Both the position numbers and the translations under genes were made by a program. The notes under the pieces are model-generated. The model did not search any database, was not told the DNA's origin, and saw only the letters and a program-made list of their open reading frames with translations. 6,629 bases of DNA from Thermoflexibacter sp. (GTDB lineage: Bacteria > Bacteroidota > Bacteroidia > Cytophagales > Thermoflexibacteraceae), in contig JALOMS010000527.1 of NCBI GenBank assembly GCA_025455345.1, forward strand, positions 1 through 6,629, in the 5' to 3' direction. This document shows positions 1-6,056 of the stretch, one piece after another. The stretch's first letter is position 1. Every line of letters begins with the position of its first letter.

Positions 1-1017
1 AACGATAAGTTTGTAATTTACTCCATTACAAAGGTTTTTTCAGCGATTGCAATTGGTATTTTAATAGATAAGAAACTGATACAAAGTCCCGAAGTCCCTA
101 TCGCTACTTACTTTGAAGCGTGGAAGTCTGATACATTGAAAAGCAAGGTTAAGATTCGCCACATTCTCCAACATACCTCTGGAATAGCCTCCAACAAAGG
201 CTCGCAAGACATTTACTCCCAAACTGACTTTGTCCAATTTGCGCTGAATAGCCCTGTGATTACCGAACCAGGACTCACTCATTTTTATAACAACAAGGCA
301 ATCAATATTATTTCTGGCGTTGTAAAAAAAGTTACAGGGCAAACATTGGCACAGTTTATCAAAGAAAATGTATTTAAGCCACTTGCAATTACTGATTACG
401 AATGGAAGCACGATAATGCTGGGAACACTTGGGGCATGGACGGTTTGTGGTTAAATGCCAATGACTTGATGAAAATTGGGCAACTGTTGTGCAATTTTGG
501 CGAGTGGAATGGGAAAAGAATATTATCAAAAAGATGGTGTGAGTTTATGTTTCAAATGCCCTTGGTGAATGCGATGAATGGATTATACGGGTATGCCATG
601 AGTATTCGTGCCTTACCCTTTCTTGAAGAAATCGCTATTACCAGCACCACCATTGACACCTTGAATCAATTAGGTTTGCCAAATGACAAAACTGAAAAGT
701 TAAAAAGTCTTCAAAATAAAGAGGTTTATAAATACCTTGAACTTGGAGAGCGACTAAAACAGCTATTCTCTCATCAAGAAATGGAAGAAATTACCTCATT
801 TGCTTCTCAGCACCTCATTCCACTTTATACCATCACCAACGGCAGTTATTTCATCAAGCATGGAGGCGAATATGGGCTGTTAATGACCGCCTTTCCAAAG
901 AAAAAGAAAGTAGTAATCAGGTATTTAGGAGAAAAATGGGGTAGAAAGACTAATAAAGATGGTGCTTACAAATACTTCATCGAAGATGAAATTGTAAATT
1001 ATATGCTTAGGCTTTAA
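1..1017 (+). CDS. Serine hydrolase, beta-lactamase family (class C / PF00144-like), 5' end missing
   Basis: This is the last 338 codons of a serine hydrolase of the penicillin-binding-protein/class C beta-lactamase fold; the frame is open from base 1, so the N-terminus (and any signal peptide) lies outside. Counting from the first visible codon, the catalytic S-x-x-K motif is S8-I-T-K11, followed by the helix VFSAIAIGILID. The usual 'LLQHTSG' element is present as ILQHTSGI (residues 55-62). The second catalytic motif Y-x-N is Y96-N-N98, with the typical 'INIISGVVKKVTGQ' helix after it. The third motif, equivalent to KTG, is H287-G-G289, as in many esterase/peptidase-like members. Spacing S to Y (88) is close to AmpC; Y to H (191) is somewhat longer, because of a charged helical stretch around residues 215-255. 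Members of this family include beta-lactamases, D-aminopeptidases and esterases; the substrate cannot be told from sequence. Family assignment is firm, specificity unknown. The TAA stop is at 1015-1017. Confidence 0.9.
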   Translation, partial: NDKFVIYSITKVFSAIAIGILIDKKLIQSPEVPIATYFEAWKSDTLKSKVKIRHILQHTSGIASNKGSQDIYSQTDFVQFALNSPVITEPGLTHFYNNKAINIISGVVKKVTGQTLAQFIKENVFKPLAITDYEWKHDNAGNTWGMDGLWLNANDLMKIGQLLCNFGEWNGKRILSKRWCEFMFQMPLVNAMNGLYGYAMSIRALPFLEEIAITSTTIDTLNQLGLPNDKTEKLKSLQNKEVYKYLELGERLKQLFSHQEMEEITSFASQHLIPLYTITNGSYFIKHGGEYGLLMTAFPKKKKVVIRYLGEKWGRKTNKDGAYKYFIEDEIVNYMLRL

Positions 1018-1034
1018 ATTTGTGTTTAAATTTG
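1013..1034. repeat. Short direct repeat (TTTAAATTTG x2) over the hydrolase stop codon
   Basis: The decamer TTTAAATTTG occurs at 1013-1022 and again at 1025-1034, separated by TG. The first copy contains the TAA stop of the hydrolase. The decamer core is itself palindromic, so it could also fold weakly. It may only reflect AT-rich composition; no function is evident. Confidence 0.45.
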
Positions 1035-1075
1035 GACAGATAAGTAACTATGCAAGATTAATTTATATGATAGCT

Positions 1076-1093
1076 ATCAATTAAGTAATTGAT
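1076..1093. repeat. Perfect inverted repeat, 8-bp arms, 2-nt spacer
   Basis: ATCAATTA (1076-1083) and TAATTGAT (1086-1093) are exact reverse complements around AG. A compact dyad of this size could be an operator upstream of the DUF3667 gene (start 1219), but it is all A/T except two bases, and no T-tract follows, so it is not a convincing terminator. Function is inferred only weakly. Confidence 0.4.
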
Positions 1094-1135
1094 TATTAGT
1101 GTTTTGTGTTAATTCATAATTTCATGACTAATAAT
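1092..1135. repeat. Inverted repeat, 9-bp arms, 26-nt loop
   Basis: ATTATTAGT (1092-1100) is the exact reverse complement of ACTAATAAT (1127-1135). It abuts the 1076-1093 dyad. AATTCATAA also recurs at 1111-1119 and 1133-1141. The whole spacer from 1018 to 1218 holds no gene that I can see; these repeats are its only visible structure. They could form leader RNA structure or be chance in AT-rich DNA. Confidence 0.4.
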
Positions 1136-1218
1136 TCATAACTACTTATATTTCAAATAACTCGCAACGTGTAAAACTATTAGCACTTCCAAGAACCACA
1201 AAACTTAAAAGTAAAAAA

Positions 1219-1971
1219 ATGAGTAAAAATTGTTTAAATTGTCAGCAACCTTTGGAACAAAACTTTTGCCCTCATTGTGGGCAGAAGGCAACAACGCACA
1301 GGTATTCCTTGAAACAGTTTTTCGTACAAGACTTTACTCGTGCTGTTCTCAACCTTGAAAAAGGATTCTTTTATACCATGAAAGAGCTATTTACACGTCC
1401 AGGGCATAGTATCAGGGAGTATGTGATGGGAAAAAGGGCAAAACACTTTAATTTTTTTACATTCATCATCCTCATTATCACCATCGGGCATCTCATAGCA
1501 GAATACTTTAATTTTAGCATGATTGACGTGGCGTATTATTCGGACGATAAAGAGTCTTTGACGGTATTAGAGAAAGTTTCCAAAGAAAGTCCAAAGCTCT
1601 TCAAACTTGCTCAAATCCCTTTTTTTGCGATTTTTAGTTTTTTAATTTTTAAAAAAGGCAAGCAAAATTTTACAGAACACTTAGTGCTAAATTCTTACAA
1701 GATAAGTGCCGAGTTGGTTATTTTGATAATTTGCTCTATGCTCACTATTTTTTACAAGAATACACCTGAAATAGATTATATTTTTCGTGCTATTTCGCTG
1801 ATTTTACTCATTTATTCCACCTGTTTTTATTATCAATATTTTTCTCCCTTTGGCTACTCAAAAGTAGGATTGTTTTTCAGAAGTTTAGTAACTTCATTGA
1901 TAATCAATGTAATCATTGCGGCAGTTACTATGTTTGCTATTGGAATGAAGCAAGGGTTTGAAGGAAGATAA
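1219..1971 (+). CDS. DUF3667 family zinc-ribbon membrane protein
   Basis: A 250-residue protein of the DUF3667 family, whose function is unknown. An N-terminal zinc ribbon is visible: C5-x2-C8 and C17-P-H-C20-G, the usual 'CPxCGQK' form. Next comes the family core: an amphipathic stretch 'FTRAVLNLEKGFFYTMKELF', then P61-G62, I65-R66-E-Y and G71-K72-R73, after which the first membrane helix begins (about 77-96). Further hydrophobic segments are at about 127-144, 161-178, 187-207 and 216-240; an E153-H154-L element follows the second segment, also typical. The zinc ribbon is expected on the cytoplasmic side, by inference. The ATG at 1219 is preceded by an A-rich tract and no Shine-Dalgarno, as is common in Bacteroidota, and it puts the ribbon right at the N-terminus, which fits the family. 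Neighbours give no clue to its job; spacers of about 200 and 166 bases suggest it is transcribed alone. Family call confident, role unknown. Confidence 0.85.
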   Translation: MSKNCLNCQQPLEQNFCPHCGQKATTHRYSLKQFFVQDFTRAVLNLEKGFFYTMKELFTRPGHSIREYVMGKRAKHFNFFTFIILIITIGHLIAEYFNFSMIDVAYYSDDKESLTVLEKVSKESPKLFKLAQIPFFAIFSFLIFKKGKQNFTEHLVLNSYKISAELVILIICSMLTIFYKNTPEIDYIFRAISLILLIYSTCFYYQYFSPFGYSKVGLFFRSLVTSLIINVIIAAVTMFAIGMKQGFEGR

Positions 1972-2019
1972 GTAGATAATAAGAAAATCATGAAAAACTA
2001 CTTCATCATAAACCCAAAA

Positions 2020-2030
2020 GGAAAATTTCC
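2020..2030. repeat. Short dyad GGAAAATTTCC in the DUF3667-dctQ spacer
   Basis: An 11-base near-perfect palindrome (5-bp arms GGAAA/TTTCC around one A) lies 49 bases after the DUF3667 stop. No T-tract follows directly, so a terminator is doubtful. The rest of the spacer 1972-2137 shows no gene beyond a 15-codon ORF that I do not accept. Confidence 0.25.
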
Positions 2031-2137
2031 AAAATAACAAGGCTATTGAATGGAGAATCTTTTAACTTTACAGACAAATTTTAGCAAATCATATTTTCAG
2101 CTTTTATTTATCGTTTCTTTTAATTTTACAGGCTACC

Positions 2138-2674
2138 ATGATTAAGTTATTGGATACTTGTGCTAATTTTATCAATTATATTAATGAAAAAGTAGGTAAG
2201 CTAACTTCTTGGCTATCAACGATATTAGTATTAATTTTTTGTTATGATGTACTTATGCGCTATGTATTTGATACTACCAATGTAGCTATCTTTGAATTAG
2301 AATGGCATCTCTTTGCTATCTTGTTTTTGTTGGCGGCTGGCTATACACTCAAACATGATAGACACGTAAGAGTAGATATTTTATACGCCAAATTTTCACC
2401 CAAAGGCAAGGCTTATATCAATCTCTTAGGTAGTTTTCTCTTTTTAATCCCTTTTTGTTTTATCATTTTCAAAGGGGCAATTCCCTACATACAACTCTCA
2501 TGGCATATAGACGAAGGCTCTTCCGACGCAGGTGGCTTACCACATCGCTATATCATCAAATCATTCATGTTATTGGGATTTGTGTTTTTATTTCTTCAGT
2601 CTATATCATTGATAATTAAGTCATTGGTAATTATTTTTAACAAAGAGGTTAGCCTTGACAAAAATAAGATTTAA
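2138..2674 (+). CDS. dctQ: TRAP transporter small permease subunit (DctQ family), without adjacent DctM/DctP
   Basis: A 178-residue, four-helix membrane protein matching the small permease of tripartite ATP-independent periplasmic (TRAP) transporters, which pairs with the large permease DctM and a periplasmic binding protein to import organic acids and related solutes using an ion gradient. Hydrophobic segments lie at about 24-44, 56-72, 93-113 and 139-165. Family marks: D37-V-L-M-R41-Y in helix 1, E53-L-E55-W56 opening helix 2, then the charged loop H73-D-R75-H-V-R78-V-D80. E126-x-S-x3-G132-G133-L-P135-x-R137-x3-K141 before helix 4 resembles the mannitol/chloroaromatic (FcbT2-like) branch, by my recollection of that branch. 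The ATG at 2138 is the first that precedes the conserved N-terminal region. The next gene is a BCCT carrier 240 bases on, not dctM, so partners must be elsewhere in the genome or missing. The stop codon lies inside a 32-bp tandem repeat. Family call strong; substrate unknown. Confidence 0.88.
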   Translation: MIKLLDTCANFINYINEKVGKLTSWLSTILVLIFCYDVLMRYVFDTTNVAIFELEWHLFAILFLLAAGYTLKHDRHVRVDILYAKFSPKGKAYINLLGSFLFLIPFCFIIFKGAIPYIQLSWHIDEGSSDAGGLPHRYIIKSFMLLGFVFLFLQSISLIIKSLVIIFNKEVSLDKNKI

Positions 2675-2728
2675 GAAATATGCCTTATTTGGCTATTAAG
2701 ATTTAAGAAATATGCCTTATTTGGCTAT
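2665..2728. repeat. Perfect tandem duplication, 2 x 32 bp, across the dctQ stop codon
   Basis: Bases 2665-2696 and 2697-2728 are identical over all 32 positions; the flanking bases differ, so there are exactly two copies. The unit starts TAAGATTTAAG and ends ATTTGGCTAT. The first copy carries the last two sense codons and the TAA stop (2672-2674) of dctQ; the second lies wholly in the spacer. Each unit contains AAATA...TATTT, able to form a weak hairpin. Identity of the copies suggests a recent slippage or duplication event (or an assembly artefact). Confidence 0.9.
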
Positions 2729-2773
2729 GCCTTTAAGCATTTTATTTAGATTTGATAAATACAAAATTTTCCC

Positions 2774-2810
2774 TAATATGCAATTTTATTTCAAACCAAT
2801 AAGCATATTA
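2774..2810. repeat. Perfect inverted repeat, 8-bp arms, 21-nt loop
   Basis: TAATATGC (2774-2781) is the exact reverse complement of GCATATTA (2803-2810). It lies in the 242-base spacer between dctQ and the BCCT gene, upstream of the proposed promoter. It may be an operator or a transcript hairpin; no T-run follows it, so I do not call it a terminator. Confidence 0.4.
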
Positions 2811-2834
2811 TTACTTCGTTTTATAACTAATAAA

Positions 2835-2866
2835 TTGCAAATAAGATAAATATGATAATAATTTTA
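2835..2866 (+). promoter_or_regulatory. Candidate Bacteroidota-type promoter for the BCCT gene
   Basis: TTG at 2835-2837 and TAATTTTA at 2859-2866 are 21 bases apart. This resembles the Bacteroidota consensus (-33 TTTG, -7 TAnnTTTG), with the last G of the -7 box replaced by A. It would start transcription near 2870, about 45 bases before the ATG at 2917. In such AT-rich DNA the match is weak evidence. Confidence 0.25.
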
Positions 2867-2916
2867 TGATTTTAATGCAAAATTGTTTTTATAGTATCAT
2901 CTAAATCTTGTTTTTC

Positions 2917-4377
2917 ATGCAAAGACCTACATTCCTTCTGTCTATTTTTATAGTAATTGCTTTTTGCTTTGTTGCTTTTTTGTTTCCCAATAATATAAAA
3001 GATATTGTACAATTTGTTTCTACTCAAACACTTGAATTTTTTGGATATTACTATTTGTATTTGGGTGGCTTCGTTGTTTTGCTTTGTCTTGGGCTTGCAT
3101 TTAGCCCTTGGGGGAAAATGCGTTTGGGCAAGGCAAATGAAAAGCCAGAATATTCCTATTGGGCTTGGATAGCTATGTTGTATAGCACAGGCATGGGTGC
3201 GGGTTTACTGTTGCGAGCCGTACAAGAACCTGTTTTTTATTGGCTTCACCCTCCTATCCATGTAGCGTATGCTACCAAACATCTGGCATTACAATATACT
3301 TTTTTTCATTGGGGGTTTACACCTTGGGCTTTCTACGGACTTTTTGCACTGATAATTTCCTTCTTTTTTTACAACTTAGAGCGTCCTTTACTTAGTTCGG
3401 CGCTTTTAGAAGGCAAGTGGAAGCATAAAATCTCAGAAGTAGCTATGGATAGCACTACGATTATTAGCACTATTTTGGGAGTAGTTGCGGCGGTAGGTTT
3501 GGGTAGCAGGCAAATTTTAGGTGGTAGTCATTTCCTTTGGAAGACAAGTGAATCAGTTATTTTTTTGATATTTATAGTTTTGATAATCAGTATTTTAGCA
3601 ACGATTTCTGCCTCTTCGGGCTTAAGCAAGGGCATACAACTCATCTCTAAACTTAACATCTCCATTACCCTACTCCTACTATTGTTCACCTTTCTGCATG
3701 GGAATTGGGTAGAGATAGCCAAAGATTTTTTTTGGAGTTTTTTCTACTATCTCAGAGATTTTTTTGTAATGAGTTTGAATTTAGGAAAATATAAGTCAAG
3801 TGATGATTTTTTAAGGGATTGGACTTGCTTTTATTGGGCATTCTGGTTAGCATGGACACCATTTACAGGTGTATTTATAGCCAGAATCTCGCGCGGACGC
3901 ACGATTAGGGAGTTTTTGTTGGGAACATTGCTTGTGCCATCAATAGGTACATTCGTTTGGTTTGCCGTCTTTGCATCTTCAGCCTTTTTACAAATAGAAA
4001 AATCTGGAGGCTATCAAGACCAGTTTGACTCTATTTACTCTGCTATTTTTATATTTTTCAGCTACTTACAAGGAAGTAGCATCACCAATTATACGATTTT
4101 GTTTTTATTATTTACCTTCCTAATCACCTCCATAGACTCGGCAATTTTTGTATTGAGTATGTTTACCGACAAAGGTAATCCACAACCACCTCTTACCCAC
4201 CGTTTATTGTGGGGTGCGTTACTATGTCTTCTTGCGATTGCGATAGTATGGCTGGGGAGCGAGAATCTCTTGCGGTCTGTAAGTAACTTACTGATTATAT
4301 TTGCCTTACCTTTTAGTTTTATTTACTTGCTAATGATATTCATCTTCTTGATGAAGCTATGGAAAAATCCAAAATGA
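2917..4377 (+). CDS. BCCT family (betaine/carnitine/choline) transporter
   Basis: A 486-residue polytopic membrane carrier of the BCCT family, which takes up quaternary-ammonium or related solutes (glycine betaine, choline, carnitine), often for osmoprotection. About twelve hydrophobic segments span the protein. Signature parts, numbered from the ATG at 2917: the glycine stretch G92-M-G94-A-G96 in helix 3, ending in Q103-E-P; W132-G-F-T-P-W137-A-F-Y140, matching the W189/W194/Y197 spacing of BetP's aromatic box; and D301-W-T-x-F-Y-W307-A-F309-W310-L-A-W313 followed by F-I-A-R-I-S-R-G-R-T-I-R-E-F. W310 and W313 align with BetP W374 and W377, while F309 stands where BetP has W373. G96 sits where choline-specific BetT-type members have Asp, so choline/proton coupling is less likely (inference). 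R100 in helix 3 replaces the usual aromatic residue. It lacks the long N- and C-terminal osmosensing tails of BetP. An in-frame TTG at 2908 is possible, but ATG 2917 is preferred. Substrate unknown. Confidence 0.9.
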   Translation: MQRPTFLLSIFIVIAFCFVAFLFPNNIKDIVQFVSTQTLEFFGYYYLYLGGFVVLLCLGLAFSPWGKMRLGKANEKPEYSYWAWIAMLYSTGMGAGLLLRAVQEPVFYWLHPPIHVAYATKHLALQYTFFHWGFTPWAFYGLFALIISFFFYNLERPLLSSALLEGKWKHKISEVAMDSTTIISTILGVVAAVGLGSRQILGGSHFLWKTSESVIFLIFIVLIISILATISASSGLSKGIQLISKLNISITLLLLLFTFLHGNWVEIAKDFFWSFFYYLRDFFVMSLNLGKYKSSDDFLRDWTCFYWAFWLAWTPFTGVFIARISRGRTIREFLLGTLLVPSIGTFVWFAVFASSAFLQIEKSGGYQDQFDSIYSAIFIFFSYLQGSSITNYTILFLLFTFLITSIDSAIFVLSMFTDKGNPQPPLTHRLLWGALLCLLAIAIVWLGSENLLRSVSNLLIIFALPFSFIYLLMIFIFLMKLWKNPK

Positions 4378-4427
4378 AACGGTAATTCTTAACAAATAAG
4401 AAATCAAACCTCTCAATTGATTTTATT

Positions 4428-4456
4428 TTGACATAGTTTATTAAAATAATTATTTA
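4428..4456 (+). promoter_or_regulatory. Candidate promoter upstream of xerC
   Basis: TTGACA (4428-4433) and TATTTA (4451-4456) are separated by exactly 17 bases, a good sigma70-like arrangement, and lie about 80 bases before the xerC ATG at 4535. The -10 element overlaps the perfect palindrome AAATAATTATTT (4444-4455) and one arm of TAAAATAA/TTATTTTA (4442-4449 and 4463-4470). Bacteroidota housekeeping promoters usually have TAnnTTTG at -7, so the fit to this phylum is only partial. The spacer 4378-4534 holds nothing else that I can recognise. Confidence 0.3.
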
Positions 4457-4534
4457 AAAAAGTTATTTTATAATTTATTTTTTGTAATTTAGAACTTTAA
4501 ACTAATTCATCGATTTACACTAAAAAAATATACT

Positions 4535-5452
4535 ATGCTTGAGGCTTTTTCAGAATATTTGGAATATCAAAAACGATACAGCAAACATACCCTGACTGCC
4601 TACATGACTGATTTAGCCCAATTTGAGGAGTTTTATGAAAAATTGTGCCAAGAAGAAGGGCAAAAAATAGAAGATATTTCCTTAGACAAGGCAACGCTCC
4701 AAGACGTACGCTGTTGGGTCATTTCTTTGGTAGAGCAACAAGAAGACGGCTCTAAACTCAATCACAAATCCATCAATCGCAAACTTTCTGCACTAAAGGC
4801 ATTCTACCATTTTTTGGAACAGAGAAAATTAATCGAGAGAAATCCTGTAAATAAAATAAAAAGACTAAAAATCAGTAAAAACCTACCGCTATTTGTCATC
4901 GAGGACGGTATGGAAAAATTATTGGAAGAAGTTCCTTTCGAAGATGGCTTCGGAGGTGTGAGAGATAAACTTATTATCGAGTTACTCTATGGAACAGGTA
5001 TTCGTCTATCAGAGCTTATAAATCTAAAAATCAGCGATATAGACCTTTATAAGTCAAGTATCAAAGTTTTGGGTAAAAGAAATAAAGAAAGAATTATTCC
5101 AATTCACGAAGTTTTACTTGACTTTTTGAAAAAATATTTACAACTTAAAGGCATAGTAGAGGGAATGACCTCTGATGATTATCTTCTTACTACTATACAA
5201 GGGGAGCAGGCTTATCCAATGATGATTTGGCGTATTGTTAAAAAGATGCTTGACCAAGTCAGTACGATTGAAAGACGAAGCCCCCATGTGCTTAGGCATA
5301 CTTTTGCAACACATTTGTTGGACAATGGAGCAGATTTGAATGCTATTAAGGATTTGTTAGGACATAGTACGCTTGTTTCTACACAGGTTTATACACATAA
5401 TTCCGTAGAAAAATTAAAACGTGTTTTTGAAAAAGCGCATCCCAAAGCATAA
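4535..5452 (+). CDS. xerC: Tyrosine recombinase, XerC/XerD family
   Basis: A complete 305-residue site-specific recombinase of the XerC/XerD type, which resolves chromosome dimers at dif sites by cutting and rejoining DNA through a tyrosine. The N-terminal SAM-like DNA-binding domain (about 1-105) shows FSEYLEYQKRYSKHTLTAYMTDL and the 'INRKLSALKAFYHFL' helix. All catalytic residues are present: R157 (in GTGIRLSEL), K181 (in VLGKRNKER), H251-x2-R254 (PHVLRHTFATHLL), H277 (LLGHS) and the nucleophile Y286 nine residues on, as in XerD. Length is that of a housekeeping Xer protein, not a longer phage integrase, and no att site, excision gene or other phage gene is nearby. It is followed after 121 bases by hpf, a pairing I know from Bacteroidota chromosomes, which supports a core rather than mobile role. 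Whether it is the XerC or XerD paralogue cannot be settled here; the symbol is provisional. The ATG at 4535 matches the usual N-terminus. Confidence 0.92.
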   Translation: MLEAFSEYLEYQKRYSKHTLTAYMTDLAQFEEFYEKLCQEEGQKIEDISLDKATLQDVRCWVISLVEQQEDGSKLNHKSINRKLSALKAFYHFLEQRKLIERNPVNKIKRLKISKNLPLFVIEDGMEKLLEEVPFEDGFGGVRDKLIIELLYGTGIRLSELINLKISDIDLYKSSIKVLGKRNKERIIPIHEVLLDFLKKYLQLKGIVEGMTSDDYLLTTIQGEQAYPMMIWRIVKKMLDQVSTIERRSPHVLRHTFATHLLDNGADLNAIKDLLGHSTLVSTQVYTHNSVEKLKRVFEKAHPKA

Positions 5453-5513
5453 TCATTGATAATCTTACATGAGTACAACATAGTGCAAAGCAAATCGTAT
5501 GTTATTTAAAATC

Positions 5514-5531
5514 GCCAAATGAGAGTTTGGC
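5514..5531. repeat. Small hairpin between xerC and hpf
   Basis: GCCAAA (5514-5519) pairs exactly with TTTGGC (5526-5531) around a 6-base loop. The nearest T-run (about 5545-5552) is 14 bases away, too far for a standard terminator. It may be a leader structure of hpf, or an RNA processing element if xerC and hpf are cotranscribed. Significance uncertain. Confidence 0.4.
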
Positions 5532-5573
5532 AAGACCTCAAAATTATTTTTTCACATTAAAAAAATTAATGTT

Positions 5574-5930
5574 ATGAAACTTCAAATTCACTCAGTTCAT
5601 TTCGACGCTGACAAAAAGCTGTTGGAATTCATTAATAAAAAGGCATCTAAGTTAGAAACCTTTTTTGATAGAATCACTGGCGGCGAAGTTTACCTCAGAT
5701 TAGATAAAGGAGAACATAAAAGAGACAACAAGGTAGTGGAAATCAAGATATTTCTCCCTGGTCAAACACTCTTTGCGAAAGAACAAAAAAGCACTTTTGA
5801 GGAAGCTACAGATGAAGCTGTAGAGGCTTTGAAAAAGCAAGTGAATAAACATAAAACCAAACTGCGAGAAAAACATCCCTCCGATGTAGAAATAGCCGAA
5901 GACGAAAATATAGAATTTGAAACAGATTAG
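5574..5930 (+). CDS. hpf: Ribosome hibernation promoting factor, short type (HPF/RaiA)
   Basis: A 118-residue soluble cytoplasmic protein of the HPF/YfiA (RaiA) family, which binds the decoding region of the 30S subunit in slow-growing cells and switches ribosomes to an inactive stored state. The order beta-alpha-beta-beta-beta-alpha is visible: strand 2-9 (KLQIHSVH), helix 13-31 (DKKLLEFINKKASKLETFF), strands around 37-44, 53-61 and 64-69, and the long basic helix 73-98 with the typical F75-E-E-A-x-D80-x-A-V-E-A-L-x-x-Q sequence and lysine-rich end (QVNKHKTKLREK). An acidic tail closes it (about 104-118). It lacks the C-terminal dimerisation domain of long HPF, as is usual for this size. It follows xerC by 121 bases and is closed by a strong terminator 34 bases on. 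In many Bacteroidota xerC-hpf is followed by tRNA genes and tuf; that is not the case here. The ATG at 5574 gives the expected N-terminus. Confidence 0.92.
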   Translation: MKLQIHSVHFDADKKLLEFINKKASKLETFFDRITGGEVYLRLDKGEHKRDNKVVEIKIFLPGQTLFAKEQKSTFEEATDEAVEALKKQVNKHKTKLREKHPSDVEIAEDENIEFETD

Positions 5931-5963
5931 AATAGTAAACCCAAAAGCATCACTTTGAATTAG

Positions 5964-6009
5964 AAGAGGGTAAGATGACAAAATAATGTTATGTTACCTT
6001 CTTTTTTTT
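5964..6009 (+). terminator. Rho-independent terminator after hpf
   Basis: AAGAGGGTAA (5964-5973) pairs over ten positions with TTACCTTCTT (5994-6003), with a single G-T wobble. After one G/G mismatch the stem continues for six more pairs (5975-5980 with 5987-5992, one wobble) to a loop of six bases. The stem runs into eight T residues (6002-6009). It begins 34 bases after the hpf stop and very likely ends the xerC-hpf transcript. Confidence 0.8.
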
Positions 6010-6018
6010 GTTTTGTAT

Positions 6019-6026
6019 TATTTTTG
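6019..6026 (+). promoter_or_regulatory. Candidate -7 element for the lipoprotein gene
   Basis: TATTTTTG matches the Bacteroidota -7 consensus TAnnTTTG exactly, and lies just after the hpf terminator. No TTTG is present at the expected -33 distance, where the terminator stem lies. If real, transcription would begin near 6033, which would favour the ATG at 6057 over that at 6036 as translation start. Confidence 0.25.
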
Positions 6027-6056
6027 CTTGTTGTGATGAAAACCAATCAAATAAAT

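Noticed and set aside
61..411. A 116-codon reading frame on the minus strand
   Set aside because: It lies wholly within the hydrolase, opposite well-conserved motifs, and its translation resembles no protein family.
136..1017. A start of the serine hydrolase at the TTG at 136
   Set aside because: The frame is open back to base 1 and the upstream part encodes the catalytic S-I-T-K motif, so the gene starts outside the window.
1990..2037. A 15-codon ORF starting ATGAAAAACTAC
   Set aside because: Too short, with no upstream signal and no recognisable product; it could be a remnant, but nothing shows it.
2908..2916. TTG at 2908 as the start of the BCCT gene
   Set aside because: It adds only three residues before an ATG, and ATG is the more usual start; no ribosome binding site favours it.
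3528..3722. Minus-strand frame within the BCCT gene
   Set aside because: It is a shadow of the conserved transmembrane region on the plus strand.
2138..4377. dctQ and the BCCT gene as one transport operon or a combined transporter
   Set aside because: The 242-base spacer holds repeats and a possible promoter, and BCCT carriers work without TRAP subunits. No evidence supports a joint function.
4535..5452. The recombinase as an integrase marking a prophage, integron or genomic island
   Set aside because: Its length and N-terminal domain are those of a housekeeping Xer protein, hpf is next door, and no att repeats, tRNA or phage genes are visible.
5700..5981. Minus-strand frame over hpf and its terminator
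   Set aside because: It is antisense to a conserved gene, covers the terminator stem, and has a low-complexity Phe-rich translation.
5991..6056. Longer lipoprotein start at the in-frame ATG 5991
   Set aside because: It would lie inside the terminator stem and put a second hydrophobic stretch before the lipoprotein signal peptide.
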